64,000 nt of DNA from Pomacea canaliculata (Eukaryota; Mollusca; Gastropoda; Architaenioglossa; Ampullariidae): the NCBI RefSeq assembly GCF_003073045.1, contig NC_037590.1, positions 30,840,449-30,904,448 of the forward strand. Reading direction: 5' to 3'. Below the pieces are notes generated by a model. That model made no database searches. It was not told the origin of the DNA and worked only from the letters and a program-made list of their open reading frames with translations. Positions within the stretch are counted from its first letter, which is position 1. Each line of letters opens with the position of its first letter. Below are positions 13,531 to 24,764 of this stretch, piece by piece. The position numbers were made by a program, and so were the translations under genes.

Positions 13531-14789
13531 TCTATTCATGTGGTCCCCTCAATGACCGGTAATGGGCATCGGGACGAATGAAAAATGTTCTTAACCTACT
13601 TTTAGTAAGTTGAAAGGTGATAAATACATACCCAGACATTAAATCACATCACCTCAACTAACAGGAAACAGCAGTATGAAAGCAGAATAAATCCCCTTTG
13701 ATGGCTTCATTGTAATTGCTTTGATTGTTAATGATAATATCATCCTTAATTAAATGAACATAAGAATTATCAGATTTACTCTTGACAAAGGTTTGTAGAA
13801 AAAAAAATGGACTATGTCATTCTCAACAATCCATTCACTTACTGAATTGGTGCAAATATTTTGTTTATAATTTATTTGCTGCTCATATATATAGATATAT
13901 GAGATCATGGAGGCTTCATATCAAAGACATGAAAGGCTAAACTGTTGAGTTTGTAATCTTGCTTTCAAAATACTGTACAGAGTCACAAAGCTCATTGTGC
14001 ACACATGACGGTGAAGTCCCATGGAATGGTATTTTGCTCAACCACAGTTAAAAAACAAAAACTTAATGTGGAGAGTGGCTTAAAGATACAACATTAAGGC
14101 TGGTGCAGTCTTTAGTCATTTTGGAGATCAAACCTAAACATTTTTATTTGGATGGGTGCAAGTTGTGCATTACAAAAGAGAATGCTGATATTTTGAGCAC
14201 CACCAATGAAAGTGAAGATGGGATTTTTAAGCGTCAACATCCAAGGAGATGAGCAGACAACAAAAAACATGAAAACAAAATTTCTTATGTAATTGATATG
14301 TTCAGATTTCTGACTAGCTTATCAAGTAACCTTTTGAGTGCCATGTAAGTGATGGATAACTACAAAGCAGTAGCTGTAAAACCCTCTCAGTAAGACAGTT
14401 ACAACCCTTGCTCTCATAGAGAAAATCACTCAAGCATTTCAGTTGATATGAGCAGATAAATAATCTTTATACTAATTTATCCAAGAAGAACAGCTAAATA
14501 TTGCTTTCACTGGGTGTATCAACTCCTAATGTGGATTCTAGCTAGGCCATATGGAAGATCATCCTAATAGCACTTGGATTCCCAGAATATTCCCTTATCT
14601 GAAGTGTTATGGTTCAAGACATAAAGAGACAAAGTTTTCCTTTACCTTGAGATCTTCCTCCAAAAAAAAAACTAACCTGCTGCTGCACGAACAGCTAATG
14701 ATAAGGCAGAGACACTGTATTAATATCCAGTTCCGTCCAAACTTTTTGTACTTTTACCCAGCATCCTTTTTGTCATTGTTCATGGGAAA
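13531..14789. other. Intergenic DNA without recognised genes
   Basis: The first ~70 bp may still be LINE tail. The rest is AT-rich, with an AT microsatellite near 13885-13900, and shows no coding frame or repeat I can name. It separates the convergent annexin (+) and membrane-protein (-) genes. Confidence 0.4.
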
Positions 14790-15753
14790 TCAATCCACAT
14801 CTCCGCTAACTGCCTGAGGCAGTGAAGAAATAACTGAATCCGATAACACGGCTGCTGATATCAAATCATGGTTTGCCAGCAAGGATGCAGGAACGCACGG
14901 CAGAAACAACGACGACGTTAGCATCTCCGCCACGATCACGAAAACGAAGATGAACGCGATGACGACTGCCGTGTCCTGCGCGTCGCAGAACCAGACGGCT
15001 ACGTCCTCCAAAATGAAGTTTGCTTTCTCGTTCTTAATGATCTCCGCACAGGTGCACACCAGGTCCTCTCGGGAAGGGCTGGCGGCCAGTGTGCGGGACC
15101 ACAGGCGTCTTCTCACGGCTGAAGTCGCCTCGCCCCAGCGGCGAAGGTGAAAGCGGCTTGAGCAGTAGGCCATCCTCAGCCGAGACGAAACGGACGACCA
15201 TCCCGAGATGAGAAGAGTATGCGAAAAAGCCACAACCAGTCTCACATAGTTTACCAGGTCCCTCAAAATAAGTTGCTGCATGATCCTGGATGCCAGACGC
15301 CGTGACACGCTGCAGCTGCAGAGTGACGCTGGACATCCGAGTACGCAGACCTTGCCAATGCGTCACTAAACGATCCCTCCTGGCGGCACACTCGTGCAAA
15401 TGCCTCCTAATTGTCGTCTGCGGCACGGCAGTGACCTCCCTCGTTGCGTTCCAGCCAGTCGGACTCACACTGTTTAGAAGTGTGGGTCTGGCGGCGGTCG
15501 TCCAGATCCCAGGGGTGTGCTCTCGGATAGTGGAAAAAAGAAGGCGTACAGAAGAGACCCATGCCATCGAGCTCAGCGATTGGTTTATCGTTCTGAAGAG
15601 CTCTCCCAGCTTGCTTCTGAGATAGATGCACAGCTGCAGAACCGAACCACTCCGATATGTCAGCATCCCTGGACGCCTCATACTGTAAGGACTAAGGTCT
15701 GCATTGTTCCAGTTTGCATTGAACGTCGCATTTGCTTCTGCCATCTTCATCAT
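14790..15753 (-). pseudogene. Unrecognised membrane protein gene, intronless, with one frame change
   Basis: From ATG at 15753 one frame (MMKMAEANATFNANWNN...) is open to beyond 15300. Codon choice then switches to the next frame, which runs open to a stop at 14790 and includes a strong hydrophobic segment (VVIAFIFVFVIVAEML). Both parts show GC-rich third positions, unlike the AT-rich surroundings, which argues that both are or were coding. The whole span is 964 nt, one base more than 321 codons, so a single extra base between about 15240 and 15310 explains the break. There is a weaker hydrophobic stretch before the switch zone's downstream part (LVNYVRLVVAFSHTLLISG). I do not recognise the family. 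It could be a recent pseudogene, an assembly error in a live gene, or a retrocopy (no introns). Confidence 0.5.
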
Positions 15754-15759
15754 CAACCG

Positions 15760-17511
15760 GAGACCTTACAGGTACGTACAGCGGGTGGCAGCAGATAAGG
15801 ACGGCAACTGATTTGACTTACTTTCTTGCTGTTTGTTTATTTTACTATTTTTAAAGTTATCAAATGAATTAATCGATAGTTGTGATTGTTTTATAAATTA
15901 GGGATTTTTTGGGGGGCTTTCCAATCTCCAACTGGACTGGCGTTTGAAAATCGAAACGCGGGGAGATACTTAGGTAGTGGGTCTTTTTTTGAGGCTTCTC
16001 TTCATCTCCCGGAGGTCCTTTTTCTTCGATGCATTTTGAAGAAATTTTGTTTTCAAGCTCGCTCTTGCTTGGGTTCTGTTTTCTCAACAGCTTCAGCCGA
16101 ATAATATGCTCCAAGACGTGCTGCCCCACGATCCTCATAGCAACGAAGTCGTTAACTTATCGTGGGTTACCAGTGACTAATGTGACACTAGAAACCAAGA
16201 ACGGACGTTTCTCTTAAATTTCTCTCTGTGACTACTGGAGTTCAGATTGGCTCTACCTTAATGACTACCTCTTCTGAAATTGCTTGACACTCCAGAACCT
16301 GTTTCAATGTTAAAACTCAGATTCAGCAGGTTAAATTTATCAAGGAAACAGCAATTAGGTCCTTCGGATTAAAAAAAAAAAAAATGGGGCGGGGGTTGGG
16401 GATGGGGACATGGAAGATCCAATTCAGCCTGAGCCAAGCAAGAAAGACCAGCAGGAGATGTAAAACTCCTTTGTCACTATGGAAAGCGAGGATTAGGTAC
16501 TTTCCAGACTGTGACGACGCAAAGTTTATCTTCTCACTTTTACGCAAATAAAACAGGTGAGGGTTGAAATCTCCATCACCGTATAACTTGCAGCAGGACA
16601 GTTTGTTATCTCGGATTCGGAAGAGTTCGGTAAAAACGCCGTAAGGGATATCTCAAAACTTTTGGCTTGCTGGGGTTTTACAAAAAAACTTTCTGTAGCT
16701 CGGTTAGCTGATTCAAATCAGGGCACAACCCTGGCCCTTTTGAGTTTTCTGACACGTCCGTTACAGTTTACAAATGCTAATACACATCTTAACTCGCAAT
16801 TTTGCAGACTAGCTTTTGTTACGTATTCTAGGTAACTAATATTTTTCTTTAACGATGAAAAAAAAACCAAACCTGAGAGTTTCTAAGTACAGAGTAAAAT
16901 AGAAATTCTACGTGGAGGTAAGGGAAGTCTAAAGAACCAGATGACTGTTGAGATCAGTGATAAATGTCCTTTCTTTTGGAGTCTTTGTGAAATCTGAAAC
17001 AAATCATTGAGCATTTACATTGACTTTAACATTTCTAACAAAAACGTGTTCTTGTCTTTAAATTAAACAAAATAATATGCATATTTTGATAAATCTACCT
17101 AAATAATTATATCATACAAAGAAGTTGCTAGTCGTAAGAGCGATTATTTTGATTTTTTTTTTTCTGCTTCTTAGGGTTATTTTGTTGTATTCTTAGCCCT
17201 ATGTTGAGGTAGTGTAAGTTTATATGTGAACTTATGACGTGTCGTCTTCATTTGTAAAAATCTTTTTGTGCGAGTCAAAGGCAAATTTCTGTTCTTAACT
17301 TACTCCTTGTGCAGACAATACGACTGGTTGATTGATTAATTGCATCCATGAGCCATCAAAAAGGCCATCAACCTACTAAAGCATTGTGTGTTTTGTGTGA
17401 GGCACAGTGCTTCATACTGAACCTTCACCGACATGTGCGACGCTTTATATGGAAGACCATCAACACAAAAAGGGGAAAATGCAACGGTCTGAACACGAAG
17501 CTTACTGGCAG
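15760..17511. other. Intergenic DNA
   Basis: Contains an 89-codon minus-strand frame (15869-16138) with no recognisable domain and no supporting splice or promoter signals. The rest is AT-rich and without features I can support. It lies upstream of the membrane-protein frame and downstream of the SPMIP2-like gene, both on the minus strand. Confidence 0.35.
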
Positions 17512-20500
17512 TTACTTGTAACGTTTTTGGTCGACAGACTGCGATCTGGTGACCCTATTTCCGGAGCTTTCCTTTCTCCCGAGTTCCAAGGCGCTGTTAA
17601 GTCTGCGAGGTACTCTGACGGGGTAATAATCAGCGATGCTGCTCGCCTGGCTCCTGGGCAAAATTGGTTGCGAGCCTTGCGATCGTCTTGAGCCGGCTGA
17701 ACTGAAGCTTAAGTGGCTGGTCCTCGAGATGCAGGGCAGTGCTTCCACGCTGACGAGTCCGACGTTAGAGGAGGGGTCGTCGATGCCCTGGAGGGTCTCT
17801 AACAGGCCAGAGACGCCTCTGTTGACGTTTTGGTCGTTAGACGAAATCGGCTGTGGAGTTGTTGCATGCACGCTGCGAGGGGTCGCTGCTTCGTCTGACT
17901 TCTTGTGCGATGCCCTGGACTTCGAAGAGAAGCCGGAGGCTGGAGAGGCAGCACTGTTGAAGAGTGGAGAGATGACTGCAGATCTCGGTGTAGTTTGTTG
18001 TGATGCTTTGTTCTCGAAGGCGGGACTTTGATCTTTCGCTTTGGCTGTTTTCCAACAGAGATATCGATAAATAGTTTTACAGGTATTTGAAGATAATGTG
18101 TCTCCATAATTTGTACCGGAACCGACGTACATACGTGGATACATATACACATACATAGATGGGATAAACTTTCCGTAAAATCACTCATAATTCAGACAAA
18201 ATCCGCGCCGGTTTTGGAAACAGTGGAAGATGCACGTAAAGATATATCTCTTCATCAGTTCACATAAATTCACGATAAAACGCATTTTCTGAAATCTCGA
18301 TCTTTTAAAGGTATCAATTTCGGTTCTTGATACTCAGTTTGAAATAATTTGATAAGTAAATGTATACTTACACATTATTCACAGCTCTAAAATTAATTTT
18401 CAAAGAAACTATAAATGACAAACAAAAGAGCATCGGCCAGTTAGAGGATAGTGTTTGAATGCCCTATATCGTGCAGTTTAGATGTAGTCTACAGCAAGAA
18501 TCAAGACAGGTGTAGCTCGATATACGCTAACAAACAAAGCGCACAGCCGCTGATGTCCTCAGCTAGTGTACACTCGTAAGACTCGACCGGCATACAACAT
18601 TTGAATAGTGCCTAAGTACGTTAACTCATGATGACAATAATAAAGCCAAACTTTGTTCAAGCGTAATAGAAGCAACATAACTGCAGCATCCTTCTCTCTC
18701 TCTAACCCTCTACTCTCCCCTACAAATTTATATGCAAGTGGTCAGGAGCTTCACAACTTTCAGATCAGTTACGAAACAACAGGCTGGCATTTATGAGAAA
18801 GAATAATAGAAGAGGAGAGGGACAGAGTAGCCCCTCTCCCATGTAAGCCTGCCACGAACCTGCAAAGAACGATAATAACAATAGTCTCCCAACCAACAGG
18901 ACACATCTCTCCGTGTGGAAGTAAGCTCAAACGAAATAATGCCACGAAAAAAAATTACAAGCAAAGGCAAATTGATGACACCATGTTAAACATGAATAAT
19001 GGGCGTGGATAAAGATGAGGAAAATTGCGGAGTGAGCAGGATAATATATCCTAAAGCTGTACTGAAAATCTTTGAATGCAGAAGCAGAACATTTAAAGCT
19101 CACAAAGAGGCTTACCTTAATTTATGCCGCAGGAACGAGTTAGCGAAGCTGTAAGCGAAACACCTCAACCCAAAACCTAAACTGGACTTATACCTTCTTG
19201 ATAAAGTACATGCCCTGTCCCCCGGTCGCTGCTGTCGTCGACCCATGCACTATGTTGAGAAGGATAATAAGTAATCATCGTGCTCTGTGGAGGTTTGGTC
19301 CAGGGTTTCCAGTGCAACGGGACGGGATGGGGATCATAACCACTCTGTAAGGAAGTGACGTCATTGGACGTACATTTATTCTGTGCTTTCGGTCCGTAGC
19401 TGCTTTTCAGGATGTTTGCACCTCGCTTTGGTTTCCTGCAAAAAAAAAAATCAAAAAACAAACAAACAAACAAACAAACAAACAAAAAAACAACCCAGAT
19501 CTCTGGAGATTAGTCGTGGCCAATAGCCCATTGTATCATCCTCTCCCTTGCTACCCAATCAATCCCAAAACAAGAGCAGTCGCTACTTCCGTTGAGGGCA
19601 CTTAAAAATCTGAATCAAGAATGAAGGAAAGGGCAAAACAAGTCTGTAGTCTTCATGATGTTTGCAGATAATTAAACTAAAATTACTACGTAAACTACTC
19701 GTCAAGCAATAATTAAATGAAATAGAATATCGGCGACTGTGGCATAATTCTGCAATGAAAAACAGGTTTGGTGTTTCAATAAGGTATTGAAAACATTAAT
19801 GTGAATTACAGTGAAATTTGACGGGCTTACCAAACTGGTTGGTAGAGGTTCGTGCACCTTTCTTCCACCTGTCTTCTAAATTCAGCCAACTAAGCAGCCA
19901 CAAATGAAAATACAAGTTCAGATTAAGATGCTGAACAGAAAGACTTTCTTCAGATGGTGCTGTATGTACCTAGGCACCTTTAACCACAGCACTCTCAGTG
20001 GAATAGGCATTGTCGCTCAAGCAGCTTTGAACAGCAGCTCTCCTCCTCCTCCTCCTCCTCCTCCTCCTCCTCATCATCATCATCATCATCAGTATACTGA
20101 GCTATGGTGGTTGGAGGATATCCAACCACTGCATTTAAAAAAGTATACCGATGGCCATGAAAAAGAAGTACAACCATTTTAAATGAAGAAGTAGATGTAG
20201 GCTTTTTTCATGTATTAGACACAGGAACCAAACATTCAACCTTGATTAAGGGATTTTTATTTGTAGACCGCTATCATGAACGTACTGTACTTAATAATAC
20301 ATTGCGGTCAAAGACCGTGAATAGAATACAGTCTTCGTTGTGATGCCTTTCACTGACAGGCCAATATCATCTATATAAATGCTTCCCCGTCAACGATGAA
20401 GGGGAAATAAATAAATTAGTTAAAAAACTTACATGGACTTGGTGACCGGTTTTAAAGGGTTCTGTGTCTAGAAAGAACCATGAATGCCATCCGACTTCGC

Positions 20501-23500
20501 CGGAGAAGGTGGCTCGAGGTCGATGAAAGGGAGTACCTGGAGCAGGGCGCCAGATGTATTCGACGTCAAAGGTTCTTTCTGGGGTGTATGGGCCGGTGTA
20601 AATGGGTGATGAGTCCTTTAAAAGATGTACCCGATCATTGGCTATGCCGTCTGGACCTGCAACACGGACGAGACTGGCATCATCATGCTGCTGAGAGAGA
20701 GTAGAAAGAAAAAGGTAATTAGCCCAATTATCTTAATTAAAGGTCTTTATTGCAGCCGTTTTAGAGGTTTGTGGACATTAGTCCGCTTTTGTTAAATTTT
20801 TTCATTGCTTTACTGATCCGATCGAAGTGTTAAAAGGTCCAAAGTAGGACAGTCTACTCAGGACATACTCCAGCAAACTGCACAAGTGACATTTACACAC
20901 CGTATAAAATAATAATAATAATAAAACAACAAACAAACAAACAAACCCTCTTGATTGTGGGAGAAAAGGGACGACTGAAAGATACACACTTGGTGCAGTT
21001 AATCGACCTACAAAACGATACAGAAAGACTATCTTACTTAAAGACAACAAAACTCGCTCCTAGCTACGCCCATTTTTGACTATGTAGTCAAAGCCAAGTT
21101 CTGAGAACACCATCGATGTTGATGTGTTCATATAAACCCTGTCACAATGTAATACTTTCAGCCCGTAAATACTTTTTTGAGTTATCGATATTTTTGGGTG
21201 TGTGTGAGGAGAGGGTAACCGTCACAGAAAGTGATAACAATGAGTAATGAGAGATCGAGATATAATCTTTTTGTAATTGGTTTCTGTCTCAGAAAGTGAT
21301 AACTATCTTGAGCTATGGGTGTTTTTTTTCATACTATTTGTCGTAAGATTGAAAAAAAACCCATCGTGATTGCGTTGTTTAGGTCAGATTGAGAATTGCT
21401 TTGTTCTGTCTGTCGCAAATAAAATTTTGTAATCTAGTTACCTTAGAAGATGTAAAGTCTTAGTTCTCCTAACAAAGCTTTACCTGTTTGCTAGGGACTC
21501 TTTGACTCCGTAAAGTGTAACAACATTAATGTAAGCTGCATATCGGAAAGGCCTTTTCAAAGCTCACTATGCTTATCACTGCCTCAAAGGAGAACAGCGG
21601 GGGAAAAAACCACACCATTAATTAAACAGGATTTTCGCACTAGGTTAGGTCACAAAAGCCACGATTACTCGACAATATCGCTCGACTATGGGACCAGTAG
21701 GGAGTGCCAGCTAACTCTTTATGTTCTGACACCACTGTTGTTGGTAGATATAAGGTCTGGCCAACGGGTAAGTTATGCCACGACAGGGGTAAGGATCGAG
21801 TGGGGTAGAAGTGTGACACATGGTGAGGGGCTTTCGTTTAGACGTGAGAACCACCGCGAAACGCTCGGCTAGTCTTCCAGCAAACACGAACACAAACGAA
21901 GATATTAAGTTGCACATTGGTGCAGTCTTATAATACTGGTGTCATTGACCACTGCTTTGTTCTGGGAGAGAGAAGGCAAAGAAAAACACCGGTTTACCTA
22001 TACTGAGTGGGTGGGTTTGGGTGAATGGTTAAGTAGGGGAATGCCTGGGCAAAAGAAAGAAGAAGAAAAAAAGAGAAAAAAACATTTATCTTCCTATAAA
22101 GGCAGCCATAGCGGGTTACATTCTCTTGCTAGGAAACAAGTTTTTAAAACGTCTCTACCTTGAGCAGTTGAAGTGCACTAATGACACTGTGAAAATGTTT
22201 TGTTCGTTTGGTTTCTCTCTCTCTCTCTCTCTCTCTACCTGCAGAGTCCTAGTGCAAAAACGAATCGAACCAGGATACCGGTGTTGAAAGAATTCGCTTG
22301 ACAAAAAATTCGTTCTCTATGTCTCTCTCTCTCTCTCTCTGGTATATAGTTTTCTCACTGTAATAACTGACACATAATATATACCAAATCAAACCAAATC
22401 AGCGTTGACAATTGTACTTACAGACTGCCAGACAGGTCTAACACCAATGTCTAACACCAAGTAGCTAATGGAGAGTTTCTCAAGATCACAGTAGACTAGC
22501 ATACGCTATGACGACAAGCTAGATACAAGTGACGCAATTACGACAAACTAGTGATGTAATAATATTAATGACGTAATTTTGAGTGACGACGCGAGACATT
22601 GACCAAGAGATAGGGTGGGTGGGTGACACAGCAAGTTAGTTCTTAAGTGATTAACTAGCAATGCAATACTTTATTTGGCACAAACATTTATTACTATGGA
22701 TAAAAAAGTGGAAAACTAAGTGGAAAAAAATTTAGAATCGGTAGATTTCTCCTGTTTCTCATACCAATATATAAATATAAATACACACATTATATATGTG
22801 TATATGTGTGTTGTGTATGGGTGCTTTTATGAATGTGTTGTAGGCATACGTCCTCATGAAGGTGAATTTCTTGCCTAACCCCCAAAAATGTGTGATCATG
22901 CGCTTTGTGTGTGTGAAGCAAAATAAAACCTGACAACACGAGAAAAGAGGAACATTGCTATTTTTCTCCCAGCTTTTAAAAAACGTTTTCATTCGGTCTC
23001 CGCTTTCTCCCACGTTTTTACAGATTTGTTAAGTTTCTTTGCGGTGAGATAAAAAGTACTTTTCAGCCGATCGACATGTATAGTCTTGACAGCTGCATCG
23101 TCTTTCCTACCCTCTTCACCATCTCCATCACAACAAGGGACGATTTTGAATAACAAGACTATTTTTCAGGACTGGTTGCAACGCCTACACTCTATCTAAC
23201 AAATTTAGCTAAGTACATCCTTTGTGAACATCAAATTACAAGTAAACGGCATCATATCAACTAACGATGACAGCGATGACTTTGTGCTGGTTGTAACAAT
23301 AGTAATCATATCGAAAATAATATATTTTGACTATAATAGAATTTCAAATATAAAAGTTTGTCTTTGCTGCTTGATATCGTACCTCGATGCCTGACAAACC
23401 ACTTCTTCATCTTTACAACTTTAAATATATATCTCTTCAAATACGCGAGAAAATCGTTATCTTTCCTACAGATTTTTGTGGAGAAGAAAAACCTTATAAT

Positions 23501-24314
23501 CTAAATGTATATATGTCAACTGTTTGCCAGTCTTTCTGTTATAACAAAAATTGGTATTGCTTTACCTCCGTTAAATCGTCAACGAGAGCACATCAGATTG
23601 AAGGATGCACTGAATCATACCCCCATTAAGTGCGCTCGCCTTTGCACAGTAAAGCGACAGATCGAAGGAAAAGAGAGGCATGGCATATATACGATCTTAG
23701 GTCGAGGATTAGGATGAAGAGAAGAGAAGAACATTATGGAAAAGAAGAGGGATAAAAAAGCACATTTTCAAGTTATCATGCATGCAACGGCCTCTTTCCT
23801 GCCGATTGTAGGAAGAGGATAGATCGATGACACGTACATGCCTACTTACACATACGATCGAAAACCTAGAGTATCTACAACTAACTATGCATGTATGCAA
23901 ACTTTTAAAGCGATCACTGACTTACGAGCTCTTCTTTGTACAAATACGTACGTCTCTATGTATGGATACATGCAAAGCAAGTCGATCACGGTTGGTAGTC
24001 TAGCTAGCTTGCTCTTACCATAGCAGACGATTTTTTTTTCTTTAAAAAAACAACAACAAAAAAACAAAAAAACAAAAAAACAAAAAACCGCACACAAAAA
24101 CAAACGAAAGAATAGATAGGCACAATGCTTACCACTGAAGCAATATAGTCCGGGGATCGGAAAGCAATTCTGGACAGAATCTCCTTGCATTTCCATAGAA
24201 TAAAGTATATTTTTTTACAAGAACTTGTAAAACTGCTTCGGCCTCTTCCTGCGTAAGTTGTCTCAGGACAAGCCGTTGTCTTCCGTCAATGGCACATGAG
24301 CAAACCAATTTCAT
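17512..24314 (-). CDS. SPMIP2 (C4orf45)-like axonemal microtubule inner protein
   Basis: Six-exon minus-strand model: 24133-24314 (ATG), 22422-22464, 20433-20690, 19831-19868, 19194-19435, 17512-18044 (stop). All junctions are GT-AG and phases match (total 1296 nt, about 431 residues). The 86-residue third exon carries AGPDGIANDR, SSPIYTG, VEYIWRPAPGTPF and GEVGWHSWF, the same order as the TGPDGIGDYR...LPYIG...SYLWRH...P pattern I recall for SPMIP2. The 38-nt exon (VEERCTNLYQPVW) links it in frame to KPKRGANILKSSYGPKAQ. The last exon is Ser/Thr-rich and ends DYYPVRVPRRLNSALEL. The 43-nt second exon is the weakest part; it was chosen by phase and a GTAAGT donor. Family knowledge: these proteins bind inside sperm-tail doublet microtubules. 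The gene faces the DYDC-like gene across a shared upstream region. Confidence 0.6.
19458..19490. repeat. (CAAA)n microsatellite
   Basis: A simple CAAA repeat directly next to the splice acceptor of the 19194-19435 exon. On the minus strand it reads as a T-rich tract and probably serves as the polypyrimidine tract. Confidence 0.75.
20040..20090. repeat. (CTC)n(ATC)n trinucleotide microsatellite
   Basis: About ten CTC units followed by about six ATC units, inside an intron of the SPMIP2-like gene. Translations as poly-Pro/His or poly-Asp/Glu are artefacts: the splice phase of the host gene is satisfied without it. Confidence 0.85.
22213..22341. repeat. Two (TC)n microsatellites
   Basis: TC runs at about 22213-22237 and 22323-22341, within the intron preceding the short second exon of the SPMIP2-like gene. 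No other structure is seen. Confidence 0.75.
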
Positions 24315-24764
24315 TGGCTGCGAGCGTAACTAAGGAAGCTGAGCGGCTTGTGAGAACGAGGCTTCACGCTTACGCATGTATTCCGAACTACACGCATACG
24401 AGTCGCGCCATTTTCTGCTTGCGGGTAAGTAATCTTATTTCAAAGCTCATCTTATTAGAAATGCCAAGTGTAACACGTTCGTAATTATTGCTAGTCTGGT
24501 GTTTGTAAAAAACATAATACAAGGATAGTTTCTCTGTAGATAAAAGTGCCCCATGCAGTTTACCTTGTTGACATGCTGGCGTTAGCAACCACAATACCGC
24601 ATCATTAAATGTACGTTGGCTGTTGTTGATGCTTAACACCGTGTCAGTATCATGGCGAAACACTGATATAAATATATACTTGTACACACGAACTAACCGG
24701 TATTCATTAAGATGATTATGTATAAATTTCGGTCGATGCATGAAGTGGGATCAACTCGATCATC
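24315..24764. promoter_or_regulatory. Divergent promoter region between SPMIP2-like and DYDC-like genes
   Basis: Only 450 bp separate the two opposed start codons, so the upstream elements must be shared or interleaved. An AGCAAC at 24584-24589 matches the right half of an RFX X-box, the motif of ciliary promoters, but no convincing left half precedes it. No clear TATA box is seen for either gene. Confidence 0.45.

Noticed and set aside
19995-20182. Poly-Pro/His (plus) or poly-Asp/Glu (minus) protein
   Set aside because: Translation of a CTC/ATC microsatellite inside an intron; the required splice phase of the surrounding gene contradicts it.
21711-21917. Additional exon of the SPMIP2-like gene on the minus strand
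   Set aside because: The open frame is protein-like but no donor/acceptor pair gives the phase needed between the first and the 20433-20690 exons; the 22422-22464 exon does.
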